Source: Thermus hydrothermalis (GTDB lineage Bacteria; Deinococcota; Deinococci; Deinococcales; Thermaceae). Taken from it: a DNA stretch of 64,000 nt. The notes beneath the pieces were generated by a model that saw nothing but the letters and a program-made list of their open reading frames with translations, did not search any database and was not told the origin of the DNA. The stretch spans positions 1 to 64,000 of the forward strand of contig NZ_JAKTNT010000015.1 of NCBI RefSeq assembly GCF_022760925.1, read 5' to 3'. Made by a program: the position numbers and the translations under genes. Positions 1 to 8,607 of the stretch are shown piece after piece; within the stretch, counting starts at the first letter, position 1; the number at the start of each line of letters is the position of its first letter.

Positions 1-1208
1 ACCTCGCCCAAGGGCACTTCCTTCCCCTCCTCGTCCACCACCTTGGCCTCCACGCTGGGGAGGGGCATGCCGATGGAGCCCTTTTTCACCACCCCTTCCA
101 CGGGGTTGGAGTGGGTCACGGGGCTCGCCTCGGAGAGGCCGTAGCCCTCAATGAGCCTGGCCCCCGTGATCTCCTCAAAGCGCTTGGCCACCTCCACGGG
201 CAAGGGGGCCGCCCCCGAGAGGCAGATGCGGATGCTCTTGACGTTGCGCTTCTCAATCCCGGGGAAGTTGTTGAAGGCCACGTACAGGGTGGGCACCCCG
301 GGGAAGTGGGTGACCCCGTGCTTCTCAATGGCCTCCACCACGGCGTGGATCTCCGGGCGGGGGAGGAGGACGATCTTGTAGCCGGAGAAGAGGCCGTAGT
401 TCATGGCCACGGTCATGCCGTACACGTGGAAGAAGGGCAGGGCCCCAAGCATCACCCCCTTGCCCAAAAGCTCCCTGGAGGTGGGGTCCCAGGCGTCAAT
501 CTGCAGGACGTTGGCCACCAGGTTGCGGTGGGTGAGCATGGCTCCCTTGGAGATCCCCGTGGTGCCCCCCGTGTACTGGAGGAGGGCCAGGTCCTCGGGA
601 TCGGCCGGGTGGGGCGTGGCGGGGGGGCGCTTCAGGAGCTCGTTGAAGGCGAAGAAGCCTTCCCGCTTGGGGAAGCCTAGGGGAAGCTTGTCCCTTTTGG
701 CCTTCAGGGGGTAGAGGAGGTTCTTGGGGAAGGGGAGGAAGTCCTTAATCCCCGTGACCACCACCCGCTTTACGGGCGTTTCCTTCTCCACTTCCAGGAA
801 GCGGGGCAGGAGGTGGTCCAGGATGACCAGGGTTTCCGCCCCGGCGTCGGCGAGCTGGTGCCTAAGCTCCCTGGGGGTGTAGAGGGGGTTCACGTTCACC
901 CCCACGCCCCCCGCCAAGAGGGTGCCGAAGAAGGCCAGGACGAACTGGGGCGTGTTGGGGAGCATGATGGCGACCCGCTCCCCTGGCTTCACCCCTAGGT
1001 CCTGTAGCCCCCGGGCAAAGCGGCGGGCCAGGTCCCAGGTTTCCCCGTAGGTCAGGGTTTTCCCCAAGAACTCCAGGGCCACGTTCTTGGGAAAGCGCTG
1101 GGCGCTTTCCTCCAAAAGGCGCCAAAGGGGGATGGGGGGGACCTCTACCTCCGCGGGGACGCCTGGGTCGTAATGGGCCAGCCAAGGCTTGGTGCGGACT
1201 TCGGACAT
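1..1208 (-). CDS. fadD: Long-chain fatty acid-CoA ligase (partial, C-terminus beyond window)
   Basis: This enzyme of the ANL adenylate-forming superfamily activates long-chain fatty acids to acyl-CoA with ATP and CoA, feeding beta-oxidation or lipid synthesis. The first 402 residues are in the window and the C-terminal lid domain runs off the left edge. The AMP-binding P-loop is seen as YTGGTTGISKGA, and the later GYGLSEASPV motif fits the family. The ATG at 1208 is preceded by AGGAGGGTAGC, a good ribosome binding site. A TATAAA at 1243-1248 (minus strand) could be the -10 element. The neighbouring phosphoribosyltransferase is divergent. The sequence resembles the structurally known Thermus long-chain acyl-CoA synthetase, so the family is secure; chain-length preference is inferred. 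Confidence 0.93.
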   Translation of the reverse strand, partial: MSEVRTKPWLAHYDPGVPAEVEVPPIPLWRLLEESAQRFPKNVALEFLGKTLTYGETWDLARRFARGLQDLGVKPGERVAIMLPNTPQFVLAFFGTLLAGGVGVNVNPLYTPRELRHQLADAGAETLVILDHLLPRFLEVEKETPVKRVVVTGIKDFLPFPKNLLYPLKAKRDKLPLGFPKREGFFAFNELLKRPPATPHPADPEDLALLQYTGGTTGISKGAMLTHRNLVANVLQIDAWDPTSRELLGKGVMLGALPFFHVYGMTVAMNYGLFSGYKIVLLPRPEIHAVVEAIEKHGVTHFPGVPTLYVAFNNFPGIEKRNVKSIRICLSGAAPLPVEVAKRFEEITGARLIEGYGLSEASPVTHSNPVEGVVKKGSIGMPLPSVEAKVVDEEGKEVPLGE

Positions 1209-1297
1209 GCTACCCTCCTTTGCCCCCCAGGTTACCAAGCACTTTATACCGCGTTCAAGACCATGGGCTGGTGTAGCATGGATGGCGGAGGTTTCCT

Positions 1298-1924
1298 ATG
1301 CGCTTCCGTGACCGCCGGCACGCCGGAGCCCTTTTGGCCGAGGCCTTACAACCCCTAGGCCTGGAGCGTCCCGTGGTCTTGGGGATACCCCGGGGCGGGG
1401 TGGTGGTGGCGGAAGAGGTGGCCCGGCGTCTGGGGGGTGAGCTGGACGTGGTCTTGGTGCGCAAGGTGGGGGCGCCCGGCAACCCCGAGTTCGCCCTGGG
1501 AGCGGTGGGGGAGAAGGGGGAGCTCATCCTGCGCCCCTACGCCCTCCAGTATGCGGACCCGAGCTACCTGGAAAGGGAAGCGGCCCGGCAGAAGGACGTG
1601 ATCCGCAAGCGGATGGAGCGCTACCGCAAGGTGCGTCCCAAGGTCCCCTTGACGGGGCGGGACGTGGTCCTGGTGGACGATGGCATCGCCACCGGTTCCA
1701 GCATGGAAGCGGCCCTTTCCGTGGTTTTGGCGGAAAGCCCCAGGCGCGTGGTGGTGGCGGTGCCCGTGGCGAGCCCGGAAGCGGTGGAAAAGCTAAAGGA
1801 GCGGGCGGAGGTGGTGGCCCTTTCCACGCCTCCCGACTTCGCTGCCGTGGGGGCCTACTACCTGGACTTCAGCGAGGTCACGGACGAGGACGTGGAGGCC
1901 CTTCTGCTACAATGGGCGGCATGA
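1298..1924 (+). CDS. Phosphoribosyltransferase-domain protein
   Basis: A 208-residue type I phosphoribosyltransferase fold protein. The PRPP-binding loop is VVLVDDGIATGSS at about residues 122-134, with two acidic residues followed by the small-residue turn, and an early IPRGGVVVAEEVA segment supplies the PPi loop. The family acts on PRPP, but the acceptor substrate is not evident. Proteins of this kind are often annotated only as putative phosphoribosyltransferase, and Thermus has a structurally characterised homologue of the same size. The ATG at 1298 follows GGAGGTTTCCT. A TAGCAT at 1274-1279 is a possible -10. The stop overlaps the cupin start in an ATGA, which suggests co-translation. 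Confidence 0.85.
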   Translation: MRFRDRRHAGALLAEALQPLGLERPVVLGIPRGGVVVAEEVARRLGGELDVVLVRKVGAPGNPEFALGAVGEKGELILRPYALQYADPSYLEREAARQKDVIRKRMERYRKVRPKVPLTGRDVVLVDDGIATGSSMEAALSVVLAESPRRVVVAVPVASPEAVEKLKERAEVVALSTPPDFAAVGAYYLDFSEVTDEDVEALLLQWAA

Positions 1925-2289
1925 AGCCCGTGGTCAAGCAGGCGGCGAGCGTGGAGGCCCGCCCCGTGGAGCGGGGGGAGAAGGCCTTCATCCAGGTGCT
2001 CATAGGCCCCGAGGACGGGGCCCCTCACTTCATCACCCGCAAGTTCACCCTCCTCCCCGGGGGACGTATCCCCAAGCACAAGCACCCCACCATTGAGCAC
2101 GAGCAGTACGTGCTTTCCGGGCGGATGAAGGTCTTTTTGGGGGAGGAGGTGCGGGAGGTTTCCGCCGGCCAGGCGGTCTACATTCCCCCGGACACCCCCC
2201 ACGCCTACGTGAACGAGGGGGATGAGCCCGTGGAGTTCCTCTGCGTCATCCCCAAGACGAGCGCCTACGCCACGGAGTGGCTGGAGTAG
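1921..2289 (+). CDS. Single-domain cupin protein
   Basis: A 122-residue monomeric-type cupin. Motif 1 reads HKHPTIEHEQYVLSG, giving two histidines, a glutamate and a further His/Glu set for metal binding, and motif 2 contains PPDTPHAYVN with the last histidine. These residues normally hold one divalent metal in a small beta-barrel. The reaction is unknown: dioxygenase, isomerase and sugar-binding roles all occur in this fold. I chose the ATG at 1921 because it overlaps the stop of the upstream phosphoribosyltransferase as ATGA. An in-frame ATG at 1912 lies inside that gene. Co-transcription with the phosphoribosyltransferase is likely, but a shared pathway is not shown. Confidence 0.8.
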   Translation: MKPVVKQAASVEARPVERGEKAFIQVLIGPEDGAPHFITRKFTLLPGGRIPKHKHPTIEHEQYVLSGRMKVFLGEEVREVSAGQAVYIPPDTPHAYVNEGDEPVEFLCVIPKTSAYATEWLE

Positions 2290-2291
2290 CT

Positions 2292-3248
2292 TTAGGCCCG
2301 CACCTCCTGCCGCTGGAAGGCCACGTAGGCCAGGGTGAAGAGGAGGATCACCAGGGCGAAAAGCCCGGTGAGCTGGGGCCAGACGAGGAGGAGGCTTTGC
2401 CCTAAGGGCAGGGGGGTGCCGAGCACCGCCCCCTCCAGCTGGGTGATGAGGATGGGCCCCAGGGAGCGCACCGCCGGGTTCAGGACGGCGGTGAGGGTTT
2501 CGGCGTAGAGGGTGTTGGGGGAAAGCCGGGAGATCCAGAGGGCCAGGTTGGCCTGCCTTAGCTGGCTTTCCGGGTCAAAGGGGTCGGCTTGGAGGAGGAG
2601 GGCGTTGGCTGCCAGGTCGGTGAGGATGGGGAAGAAGACGGCGAAGAAGAGCCAGACCCCGATGGCGGCCAAGGCGGCGGTGGCGGGCTGGCGGAAAAGC
2701 ACCGAGAAGAGAAGGCCTAGGGCGAGCCAGACCCCAGCGTAGGCCAGGGTAGCCAGGAGGAAGAAGAAGGCCCGGGCCATCTCCTCGGCCTCCGGGGGCA
2801 CGCCCAGGGTGAAGAGCCCAAGGCCCACCACCAGGAGGAAGAGGGCCAGGAGGAGGACCGCCAGGGTGCCGAGCCCCGCCAAGAACTTGCCGAAGAGGAG
2901 GGCGTCCCGGTAGATGGGCTGGGAGAGGATGCGGGAGAGGGTGCCCCGGGCGTACTCCCCGTTCACGGCGTCAAAGGCCAAGGCGATGGCGGCCAACGGG
3001 ACGAAGAAGGAAAGGAAGCCCACGAAGGAGGGCAAGGGGTCCTGGGCCGTGGTGAGGAGCTTGAGGTAGAGGTAGGGGTCTTCCCCCACGGTCTGGCGCA
3101 GGGTCTGGGTGCCCGTGTACAGGGCGGCCAGGGCGGAGAGGAGGATGAGGGCCTCGAGGATCCGCATCCTGAGCCCCGAGAGGTGGTCGGCCATCTCCTT
3201 GAAGAAGACGGCCCAAAGCCCGGTCCAAGGGGAACCTTCACGCCGCAT
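2292..3248 (-). CDS. ABC-2 type transporter permease
   Basis: A 318-residue polytopic membrane protein of the ABC-2 permease class. It shows an N-terminal helix around residues 30-48 followed by an external loop, then about five more hydrophobic segments, with the last at the C-terminus. The cytoplasmic motif [25 protein letters not shown] is the typical gate/coupling region after the second helix. It overlaps the upstream ATP-binding gene by 11 bp and forms an operon with it and the NEW3 protein. Relatives (NosY/GldF-like) export or assemble diverse substrates, and the cargo here cannot be read from sequence. Confidence 0.88.
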   Translation of the reverse strand: MRREGSPWTGLWAVFFKEMADHLSGLRMRILEALILLSALAALYTGTQTLRQTVGEDPYLYLKLLTTAQDPLPSFVGFLSFFVPLAAIALAFDAVNGEYARGTLSRILSQPIYRDALLFGKFLAGLGTLAVLLLALFLLVVGLGLFTLGVPPEAEEMARAFFFLLATLAYAGVWLALGLLFSVLFRQPATAALAAIGVWLFFAVFFPILTDLAANALLLQADPFDPESQLRQANLALWISRLSPNTLYAETLTAVLNPAVRSLGPILITQLEGAVLGTPLPLGQSLLLVWPQLTGLFALVILLFTLAYVAFQRQEVRA

Positions 3249-4161
3249 GGGCCACCTCCTTAAAGTAGTGGGCGTAGACCTCGTCCAGGCTCGGCTTGCG
3301 CAAGGCGAGGCCGTAGAGGCTACCCCGCTCCACGGCGATGCGGGCGAGTTCGGGCCTGAGGTCCCGGGTGGCGAGGATGCGGTAGCGCCCTTCCCCCGCC
3401 TCCACCTTGGCCACCCCGTCCAAGGCGGCGAAGGCCTCGGCGAGGCCCGGGCCCGCCTCCACCAGGATCTCGTACCCGCCCCCGAGGACCCGTTGGGCGA
3501 GCTCCTCCACCGTGCCCAAGAGGGCGAGCCGCCCCTTGTGGAAAAGCCCCACCCGGTCGCAGATCTCCTGCACCTGGTGCAGGAGGTGGCTGGAAAGGAG
3601 GACGGTGATGCCCTCCTGCTTGAGGCCCTTGATGAGCGCCAAGAACTCCCGGGCGGCCTCGGGGTCCAGTCCCAGGGTGGGCTCGTCCAGGATGGCCACC
3701 TTGGGCTTTTTGAGGAGAACCTCCGCCAGGCCGAGGCGCTGGCGCATCCCCCGGCTGAAGGCGGCGACCCGCCGGTCCCTTACCTCCCAAAGCCCCATGC
3801 GCTTTAGGACCTCCTCAATCCGGGCCTTGGCCTCGGCCTCGGAAAGGCCGAGGAGCCTTGTGGTGTAGCGCAGGTTCTCCCAGGCGGTGAGTTCTCCGTA
3901 GAAGCCCACCTGGTCCGGGAGGTAGCCCACTTTGGCCTTCACCTTCAGGGGTTCCCGCATGGGGTCAAGGCCCAGGACCCGGGCTTCGCCTGCGGTGGGC
4001 TCGGTGAGGCCCAGGAGCATGAGGATGGTGGTGGTCTTGCCCGAGCCGTTGGGGCCTAAGAGGCCGAAGACCTCCCCCTCCGCCACCTCCAGGTTCAGGT
4101 CCTCCACGGCCACCACCCGGCCGTAGCGCTTGGTGAGGCCGCGGGTTTGGATGATCGCCAT
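3238..4161 (-). CDS. ABC transporter ATP-binding protein
   Basis: A 307-residue nucleotide-binding subunit. Walker A is GPNGSGKT near residue 36, the signature motif is [13 protein letters not shown], and Walker B is [15 protein letters not shown], followed by the H-loop [11 protein letters not shown]. The extra C-terminal ~80 residues are typical of ABC-2 exporters of the DrrA/NosF kind. It powers the adjacent permease. Start ATG at 4161 lies one base after the stop of the exported NEW3 protein, and the permease start overlaps its 3' end, so the three genes form one transcription unit. Confidence 0.92.
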   Translation of the reverse strand: MAIIQTRGLTKRYGRVVAVEDLNLEVAEGEVFGLLGPNGSGKTTTILMLLGLTEPTAGEARVLGLDPMREPLKVKAKVGYLPDQVGFYGELTAWENLRYTTRLLGLSEAEAKARIEEVLKRMGLWEVRDRRVAAFSRGMRQRLGLAEVLLKKPKVAILDEPTLGLDPEAAREFLALIKGLKQEGITVLLSSHLLHQVQEICDRVGLFHKGRLALLGTVEELAQRVLGGGYEILVEAGPGLAEAFAALDGVAKVEAGEGRYRILATRDLRPELARIAVERGSLYGLALRKPSLDEVYAHYFKEVAHAA

Positions 4162-4162
4162 G

Positions 4163-5308
4163 CTACCTCCGGCCGAAGCGGTTCACGGCGAAGCCCAGGA
4201 CCAGAAGGGCCACGGCCATGATGCCCACCCCCACCAGGCCCCAGAGGCTGGAGCGGACCACGGTGGCCCGGTAGTCCAGGCTTTCGGACACCCCCTCGTC
4301 CCCCGAGAGGGAAAGGGTCACCATGTAGTCCCCCGTGACCGCCTTGGGAGAAGGCTTGATGCGGGCGGTCACCTCCTGTTCCTGGCCGGGGTCCAGGGCT
4401 TCCAGCTTCTCGGGCTCAAACTTCACCTCCCAGCCCGAGGGTTCCATGGCGCTGAAGGAGAGGTTCTTGGCGGGGGCGCTTCCCTCGTTCTTCACCAAGA
4501 GCTTCACGGCGTTTTCCCGGCCCGCCACCACCTGCCCGGAAAGCCGCCCTTCCTTGGTGGTGAAGCGCACCTCGGGCCGCCCCGTGACCTCCAGGGTAAG
4601 GGCGAGCTCCGCCTTGGCCTCCCCCGCCACCGCCCGTAGGGTGAGGCCGTAGGTGTCCGCCTTGGTGTCCCTAGGCAGGGAGACCTCCACGTCCAGGTCC
4701 TTGCTCTCCCCGGCCTTGAGGGGCAGGCTCGTCACCTGCTGGCTGGAGAAGGCAGGGGTGAAGGTGACCTGGAAGCCCTTGGGGGCCTCGTACTCTAAGG
4801 AGACCAAAAGGTCCCGGTCGGACTCGTTCTTGAGGGTGACCCGGTAGCGGAAAGAGCTGGTGGGGGGGCCCTTGAGCACGGGAAGTTCGGCCTCGAGGCT
4901 AAGCCGTTGCGGCAGGCCCTGGCCCACCACCAAGGCGATGGGGAGGCTCGCCGCCTGCCCTAGGCCTTCCGCCCTCACCAGGAAGCGGTAGGTGCCCGGC
5001 CTTACCTCCCTGGGAGGCTGGAGCCTGAGGGTAAGGGTGGTTTCCCCGTCCGTGGGCAGGTACACCGCCCGCACTAGCCGCCCGCCCCCGATCAGGCTCG
5101 CCTGCCAGCCCTGGGGGACCTCCGCCAGGGCGAGGCGCACCACCCCAGGCGGAAGCCCGTAGTTCTTCAGGGTCAGGGTCAGGTTGACGCTTTCTCCCGG
5201 CTGCACCCCCATCTCGGGGTAGGGGGTGCCCAAGGAGAGGCCCCGGAAGCCCTGCGCCAGGGTGAAGCCCAAGAGGAGCACCACCAGGGGAAGGAGCTTA
5301 CGCACCAT
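4163..5308 (-). CDS. Exported NEW3-repeat membrane-anchored protein
   Basis: A 381-residue protein with an N-terminal signal peptide ([19 protein letters not shown]) and a C-terminal membrane helix ([20 protein letters not shown]) followed by basic residues, so most of it is outside the cytoplasm and anchored at its end. The body contains about three Ig-like NEW3 modules (NPCBM-associated type), recognisable by repeated LTLKNYG, VTLKNES and LLVKNEG strands and terminal [12 protein letters not shown]-like strands. ATG 5308 has GGAGG nine bases upstream; an in-frame ATG at 5353 lacks the signal-peptide fit. It leads the ABC operon, so a role as an exported partner of that transporter is inferred. 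Confidence 0.82.
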   Translation of the reverse strand: MVRKLLPLVVLLLGFTLAQGFRGLSLGTPYPEMGVQPGESVNLTLTLKNYGLPPGVVRLALAEVPQGWQASLIGGGRLVRAVYLPTDGETTLTLRLQPPREVRPGTYRFLVRAEGLGQAASLPIALVVGQGLPQRLSLEAELPVLKGPPTSSFRYRVTLKNESDRDLLVSLEYEAPKGFQVTFTPAFSSQQVTSLPLKAGESKDLDVEVSLPRDTKADTYGLTLRAVAGEAKAELALTLEVTGRPEVRFTTKEGRLSGQVVAGRENAVKLLVKNEGSAPAKNLSFSAMEPSGWEVKFEPEKLEALDPGQEQEVTARIKPSPKAVTGDYMVTLSLSGDEGVSESLDYRATVVRSSLWGLVGVGIMAVALLVLGFAVNRFGRR

Positions 5309-5350
5309 ACCTAAGCCTCCTCTATCAAGGCTAGGCAGAAAACATGAGTG

Positions 5351-5379
5351 CAAAATGAAAACCCCGGGCGTGCCCGGGG
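5351..5379 (-). terminator. Intrinsic terminator downstream of speD
   Basis: An 8-bp perfect stem CCCCGGGC/GCCCGGGG at 5362-5369 and 5372-5379 is followed, reading on the minus strand, by TTTTCATTTTG. It lies 17 bases beyond the speD stop and separates speD from the NEW3/ABC operon. Confidence 0.85.
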
Positions 5380-5395
5380 AAGGGGGGTGGGTCCG

Positions 5396-5830
5396 TCAGC
5401 TGACCCGGGCCTCCAGGTACTCCCGTTCGCCCAGGACGATCTTCCGGGCCAGCTCGGGGTCTTTAGGGAACTCCTTGCCCCGGTGGATCATGTAGGTTTC
5501 GTAGCGCCCGATTTCAAAGACCTCGGCCAACTTCTTCAGGGCCTTGGCCATGTCAAAGGCCTTGCAGGAGAAGATGTCAATGGAGAGGAAGCGCTTCTTG
5601 GGGAAGGTATGGATGGCGATGTGGCTTTCGGCGATGATCACCACCCCCGTCACCCCGTCCTCCCCGTTCGGGCCGTAGCTGTAGACGAAGGGGGGGAGGA
5701 CCTTGGTCATCTCCATCTCCTGGGGGAGCTCGTCCAGGACACGGCGCACCAGCTCAGCGTCCTGGAGCTTTGCGGGGTTGGCGTCGTACCCGTCCACCAT
5801 GAGATGCGGACCGAATCCGAAGAGTTCCAC
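5396..5830 (-). CDS. speD: S-adenosylmethionine decarboxylase proenzyme (SpeD family)
   Basis: A 144-residue prokaryotic-type AdoMet decarboxylase. It is a self-processing pyruvoyl enzyme: the sequence AESHIAIHTFP places the cleavage point between Glu68 and Ser69, with Ser69 becoming the pyruvoyl group and His70 following. Decarboxylated AdoMet is the aminopropyl donor for polyamine synthesis, which Thermus uses extensively (via N1-aminopropylagmatine, established knowledge). The GTG at 5830 is preferred because AAGGAGGTG sits six bases upstream; a GTG at 5839 overlaps that Shine-Dalgarno. It stands alone between a strong promoter and a terminator. Some SpeD homologues in other taxa have become amino acid decarboxylases, so substrate should be held with slight caution. 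Confidence 0.9.
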   Translation of the reverse strand: MELFGFGPHLMVDGYDANPAKLQDAELVRRVLDELPQEMEMTKVLPPFVYSYGPNGEDGVTGVVIIAESHIAIHTFPKKRFLSIDIFSCKAFDMAKALKKLAEVFEIGRYETYMIHRGKEFPKDPELARKIVLGEREYLEARVS

Positions 5831-5883
5831 CCTGACCACCTCCTTCCCGTGCCCCCCGGGGTATCCCCCGCGGCACGCCCCCC

Positions 5884-5912
5884 ATTATGCCCCCCCCTCC
5901 CCCCCCTGTCAA
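5884..5912 (-). promoter_or_regulatory. speD promoter with homopurine G8-A-G8 spacer
   Basis: On the minus strand a perfect -35 TTGACA (5907-5912) and -10 CATAAT (5884-5889) are separated by exactly 17 bases. The spacer is eight G, one A and eight G. The expected start site is near 5877, giving a leader of about 47 bases with a strong ribosome binding site. Confidence 0.85.
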
Positions 5913-6086
5913 TACCTCGTTCCCGGGCGGGAAAAGCCCGCCTTGCCCCCGGGAAAGCCCCCTTCCTGGGGCGGTGGGGGTAGCCAAGGAAGGAAGCTTC
6001 GTTTGGGCCAAGCCTCTTATACGGGAATGGGGTATCTGGCGGCGGGAAGGTGGCCTGCCCGACGCAAGGCCCTTGGGGGAAAGGTG

Positions 6087-6092
6087 TATGAT
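6087..6092 (+). promoter_or_regulatory. Candidate -10 element of the sdh operon
   Basis: TATGAT lies 20 bases before the sdhC ATG, with AAGGAGGTG between them. No convincing -35 hexamer is visible at normal spacing, so the call rests on the -10 alone. Confidence 0.5.
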
Positions 6093-6112
6093 AACTCCGG
6101 CAAGGAGGTGCC

Positions 6113-6478
6113 ATGTACAGGGGAAGAGAAGGGCAGTGGGCGTTTTACCTGCACCGGATCTCGGGCCTGGGCATCCTGGTCTTCCTCATGCTCCACGTGG
6201 CCAACATTGCCAGCGCCATGTGGGGGCCGGAGGTGTCCAACGCCCTCATGAAGTTCTACCACCAGCCCGTGTTCCAGGTGGGGCTATTGCTCCTCATCGC
6301 CGGGGTGCTCTACCACGGGTTTAACGGGCTTAGGATCATCCTTATGGACTTCACCGCCTGGGGGGTGCGGTACCAGAGGCAGCTTTGGTACGCCGTCTGG
6401 GTGCTTTTTGTCCTCTTCTACCTGCCCTTCTTGGTGAAGATTGGCGGGGGCATCCTGGGAGGGGGCCATGGCGATTAA
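6113..6478 (+). CDS. sdhC: Succinate dehydrogenase cytochrome b556 subunit
   Basis: A 121-residue membrane anchor of respiratory complex II. Three hydrophobic helices are seen. The segment LHRISGLGILVFLMLHVANI carries the family HRxSG motif near the quinone site, and the histidines in LMLHVAN and GVLYHGFNGLR are candidate haem b ligands. The ATG at 6113 has AAGGAGGTG four bases upstream. It is the first gene of sdhCDAB; sdhD starts inside its last codons. The complex oxidises succinate to fumarate and passes electrons to menaquinone at the cytoplasmic membrane. Confidence 0.93.
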   Translation: MYRGREGQWAFYLHRISGLGILVFLMLHVANIASAMWGPEVSNALMKFYHQPVFQVGLLLLIAGVLYHGFNGLRIILMDFTAWGVRYQRQLWYAVWVLFVLFYLPFLVKIGGGILGGGHGD

Positions 6479-6863
6479 GTCCAAGCGCTACCAAGAGGCG
6501 CGGCTCGAGGCCAGCACCAACCTGGAGCTTTACTGGTGGGTTTTCATGCGCATCTCCGGGGTGGTCCTCGTCTTCCTCCTCATCGGCCACATGTGGATGA
6601 ACGCCATCCTCACCGACCTCAACAAGATTGACTACACCTACGTGGCCAAGAGACTTTCCCAGACCACCTGGAAGATCTACGACTGGCTCATCCTGGCCCT
6701 GGCCCTCCTGCACGGGGGCAATGGGCTTCGCTACGTTCTGGACGACTGGATCCGCCATCCCGCCAAACGCTTCTGGACCAAGGTGGTGCTCTACGGCCTC
6801 ATCGCCTTCCTCTTCTTCCTGGGGAGCCTGAGCCTTTTTAACCACGACTTTGGGGTGAACTAG
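6468..6863 (+). CDS. sdhD: Succinate dehydrogenase membrane anchor subunit
   Basis: A 131-residue second membrane anchor of complex II with three transmembrane segments. The motif YWWVFMRISGVVLVFLLIGHMW parallels the HRxSG region of sdhC, and LALALLHGGNGLRYVLDDW contains the conserved second histidine region. I chose the ATG at 6468, which follows GGGAGGGGG and overlaps the sdhC stop by 11 bp; an in-frame upstream start at 6441 would lie deep in sdhC. It is translated together with sdhC and sdhA, whose start is one base after its stop. Confidence 0.92.
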   Translation: MAIKSKRYQEARLEASTNLELYWWVFMRISGVVLVFLLIGHMWMNAILTDLNKIDYTYVAKRLSQTTWKIYDWLILALALLHGGNGLRYVLDDWIRHPAKRFWTKVVLYGLIAFLFFLGSLSLFNHDFGVN

Positions 6864-6864
6864 T

Positions 6865-8598
6865 ATGGCGCACAGGCACGAGGTCATCGTGGTGGGTGCG
6901 GGCGGGGCGGGCCTCGCCACCGCCCTTTATGCGGCTAGGGAAGGCGCCGACGTGGCGGTGGTCAGCAAGCTCTACCCCACCCGGAGCCACACCGGGGCGG
7001 CCCAAGGGGGGATAGGGGCGGCCCTGGGCAACGTGGAGGAGGACCACTGGGAATGGCACATGTTTGACACGGTCAAGGGGGGGGACTACCTCACCGACCA
7101 GGACGCCGCCGAGGTCTTCGCCAAGGAGGTCATTGAGGCGGTGATTGAGCTAGAGCACATGGGCCTTCCCTTTGACCGCCTCCCCAACGGCAAGATCGCC
7201 CAGCGCCGTTTCGGCGGGCACACCAAGGACTGGGGCAAGGCCCCCGTGCACCGGGCGGCCCACGCCGCCGACCGCACGGGGCACATGATCCTCCAGACCC
7301 TCTACCAGCAGTGCGTCAAGCACAACATCACCTTCTACAACGAGTTCCACGTCACCGACGTGATCCTCGAGGACGGGGTAGCCAAGGGCCTGGTGGCCTT
7401 GGAACTGGCCACGGGGGAGCTTCACCTTTTCCAGGCCAAGGCCATCGTCATCGCCTCCGGGGGGTTTGGCCGCATCTACAAGGTGACCTCCAACGCCTAC
7501 ACCCTCACGGGGGACCTGCAGGCCATCCTCTACCGCAAGGGCTTGCCCCTGGAGGACATGGAGTTTTACCAGTTCCACCCCACGGGGCTTTACCCCTTGG
7601 GCATCCTCCTCACGGAGGGGGCCCGGGGCGAGGGGGGCATTTTGCGCAACGGCCTAGGCGAGCGCTTTATGGAGCGTTACGCTCCCACCATCAAGGACCT
7701 GGCCCCCCGGGACGTGGTGGCCCGGGCCATGTACCTGGAGGTGCGGGAGGGGCGCGGGGCAGGCCCCAAGAAGGACCACGTCCTCCTGGACCTCACCCAC
7801 CTGCCCCCGGAGGTCATTGAGAAGAAGCTCCCCGACATCACCGAGTTCAGCCGCATCTACCTGGGGGTGGACCCCTTGAAGGAGCCGGTGCCGGTGATGC
7901 CCACGGCCCACTACGCCATGGGGGGGATTCCCACCACCCTGTGGGGCCAGGTGATCCAAGACGAGAAGAACACCGTGGTCCCAGGCCTCTACGCCGCCGG
8001 GGAGGCGGCCTGTGTGAGCCTCCACGGGGCGAACCGCCTGGGCACCAACTCCTTGGGGGACCTGGTGGTCTTTGGGCGCCGGGCCGGGATCCACGCCGCC
8101 CGCTTCGCCAAGGACGCCGATTACCACGAGCTCACCGAGGAGCACCTGGGTCCAAGCCGGGAGCGCATTGAAAGGATCAAGAACTCCACGGGCAAGGAGA
8201 AGGTGGCGGTGTTGCGGGCCGAGCTCCAACAGTCCATGATGGACCACGCCTCCGTCTTCCGCACCGGGGAGCTTTTGCAAAAGCAGGTGGAGATCCTCAA
8301 GGAGCTCATGGACCGCTACAAGCGAATCTCCATTGACGACAAGGGGGACGCCTACAACACGGAGCTGGTGGAGGCGTTGGAGCTCGGGTACCTCCTCGAG
8401 GTCTCCGAGGCCCTGGTTCACTCCGCCCTGAACCGCACGGAGTCCCGCGGGGCCCACGCCCGGGAGGACTACCCCGAGCGGGACGACCAGAACTGGCTCA
8501 AGCACACCCTGGCCTACAAGGTGGCGGATGGCAAGGTGGCCTTCCGCTACAAACCCGTGGTCCTGGGCCGCTTTGAGCCCAAGGCCCGCACCTACTAG
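6865..8598 (+). CDS. sdhA: Succinate dehydrogenase flavoprotein subunit
   Basis: A 577-residue catalytic FAD subunit. The N-terminal dinucleotide fold reads VIVVGAGGAGLATALYAA, and SHTGAAQGG carries the histidine that covalently binds FAD in the family. The substrate region includes FHPTGLYPLGIL and the TAHYAMGGIPT motif. Length matches bacterial SdhA. It catalyses succinate oxidation in the TCA cycle and hands electrons to the SdhB iron-sulfur clusters. It sits in the conserved order C-D-A-B, nine bases before sdhB. Confidence 0.97.
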   Translation: MAHRHEVIVVGAGGAGLATALYAAREGADVAVVSKLYPTRSHTGAAQGGIGAALGNVEEDHWEWHMFDTVKGGDYLTDQDAAEVFAKEVIEAVIELEHMGLPFDRLPNGKIAQRRFGGHTKDWGKAPVHRAAHAADRTGHMILQTLYQQCVKHNITFYNEFHVTDVILEDGVAKGLVALELATGELHLFQAKAIVIASGGFGRIYKVTSNAYTLTGDLQAILYRKGLPLEDMEFYQFHPTGLYPLGILLTEGARGEGGILRNGLGERFMERYAPTIKDLAPRDVVARAMYLEVREGRGAGPKKDHVLLDLTHLPPEVIEKKLPDITEFSRIYLGVDPLKEPVPVMPTAHYAMGGIPTTLWGQVIQDEKNTVVPGLYAAGEAACVSLHGANRLGTNSLGDLVVFGRRAGIHAARFAKDADYHELTEEHLGPSRERIERIKNSTGKEKVAVLRAELQQSMMDHASVFRTGELLQKQVEILKELMDRYKRISIDDKGDAYNTELVEALELGYLLEVSEALVHSALNRTESRGAHAREDYPERDDQNWLKHTLAYKVADGKVAFRYKPVVLGRFEPKARTY

Positions 8599-8607
8599 GA
8601 GGCGCCC

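Noticed and set aside
5840-6112. Open frames in the speD-sdhC intergenic region
   Set aside because: They are Gly/Arg/Pro-rich frames across G and C tracts, without a ribosome binding site. The interval is explained by the speD promoter and the sdh leader.
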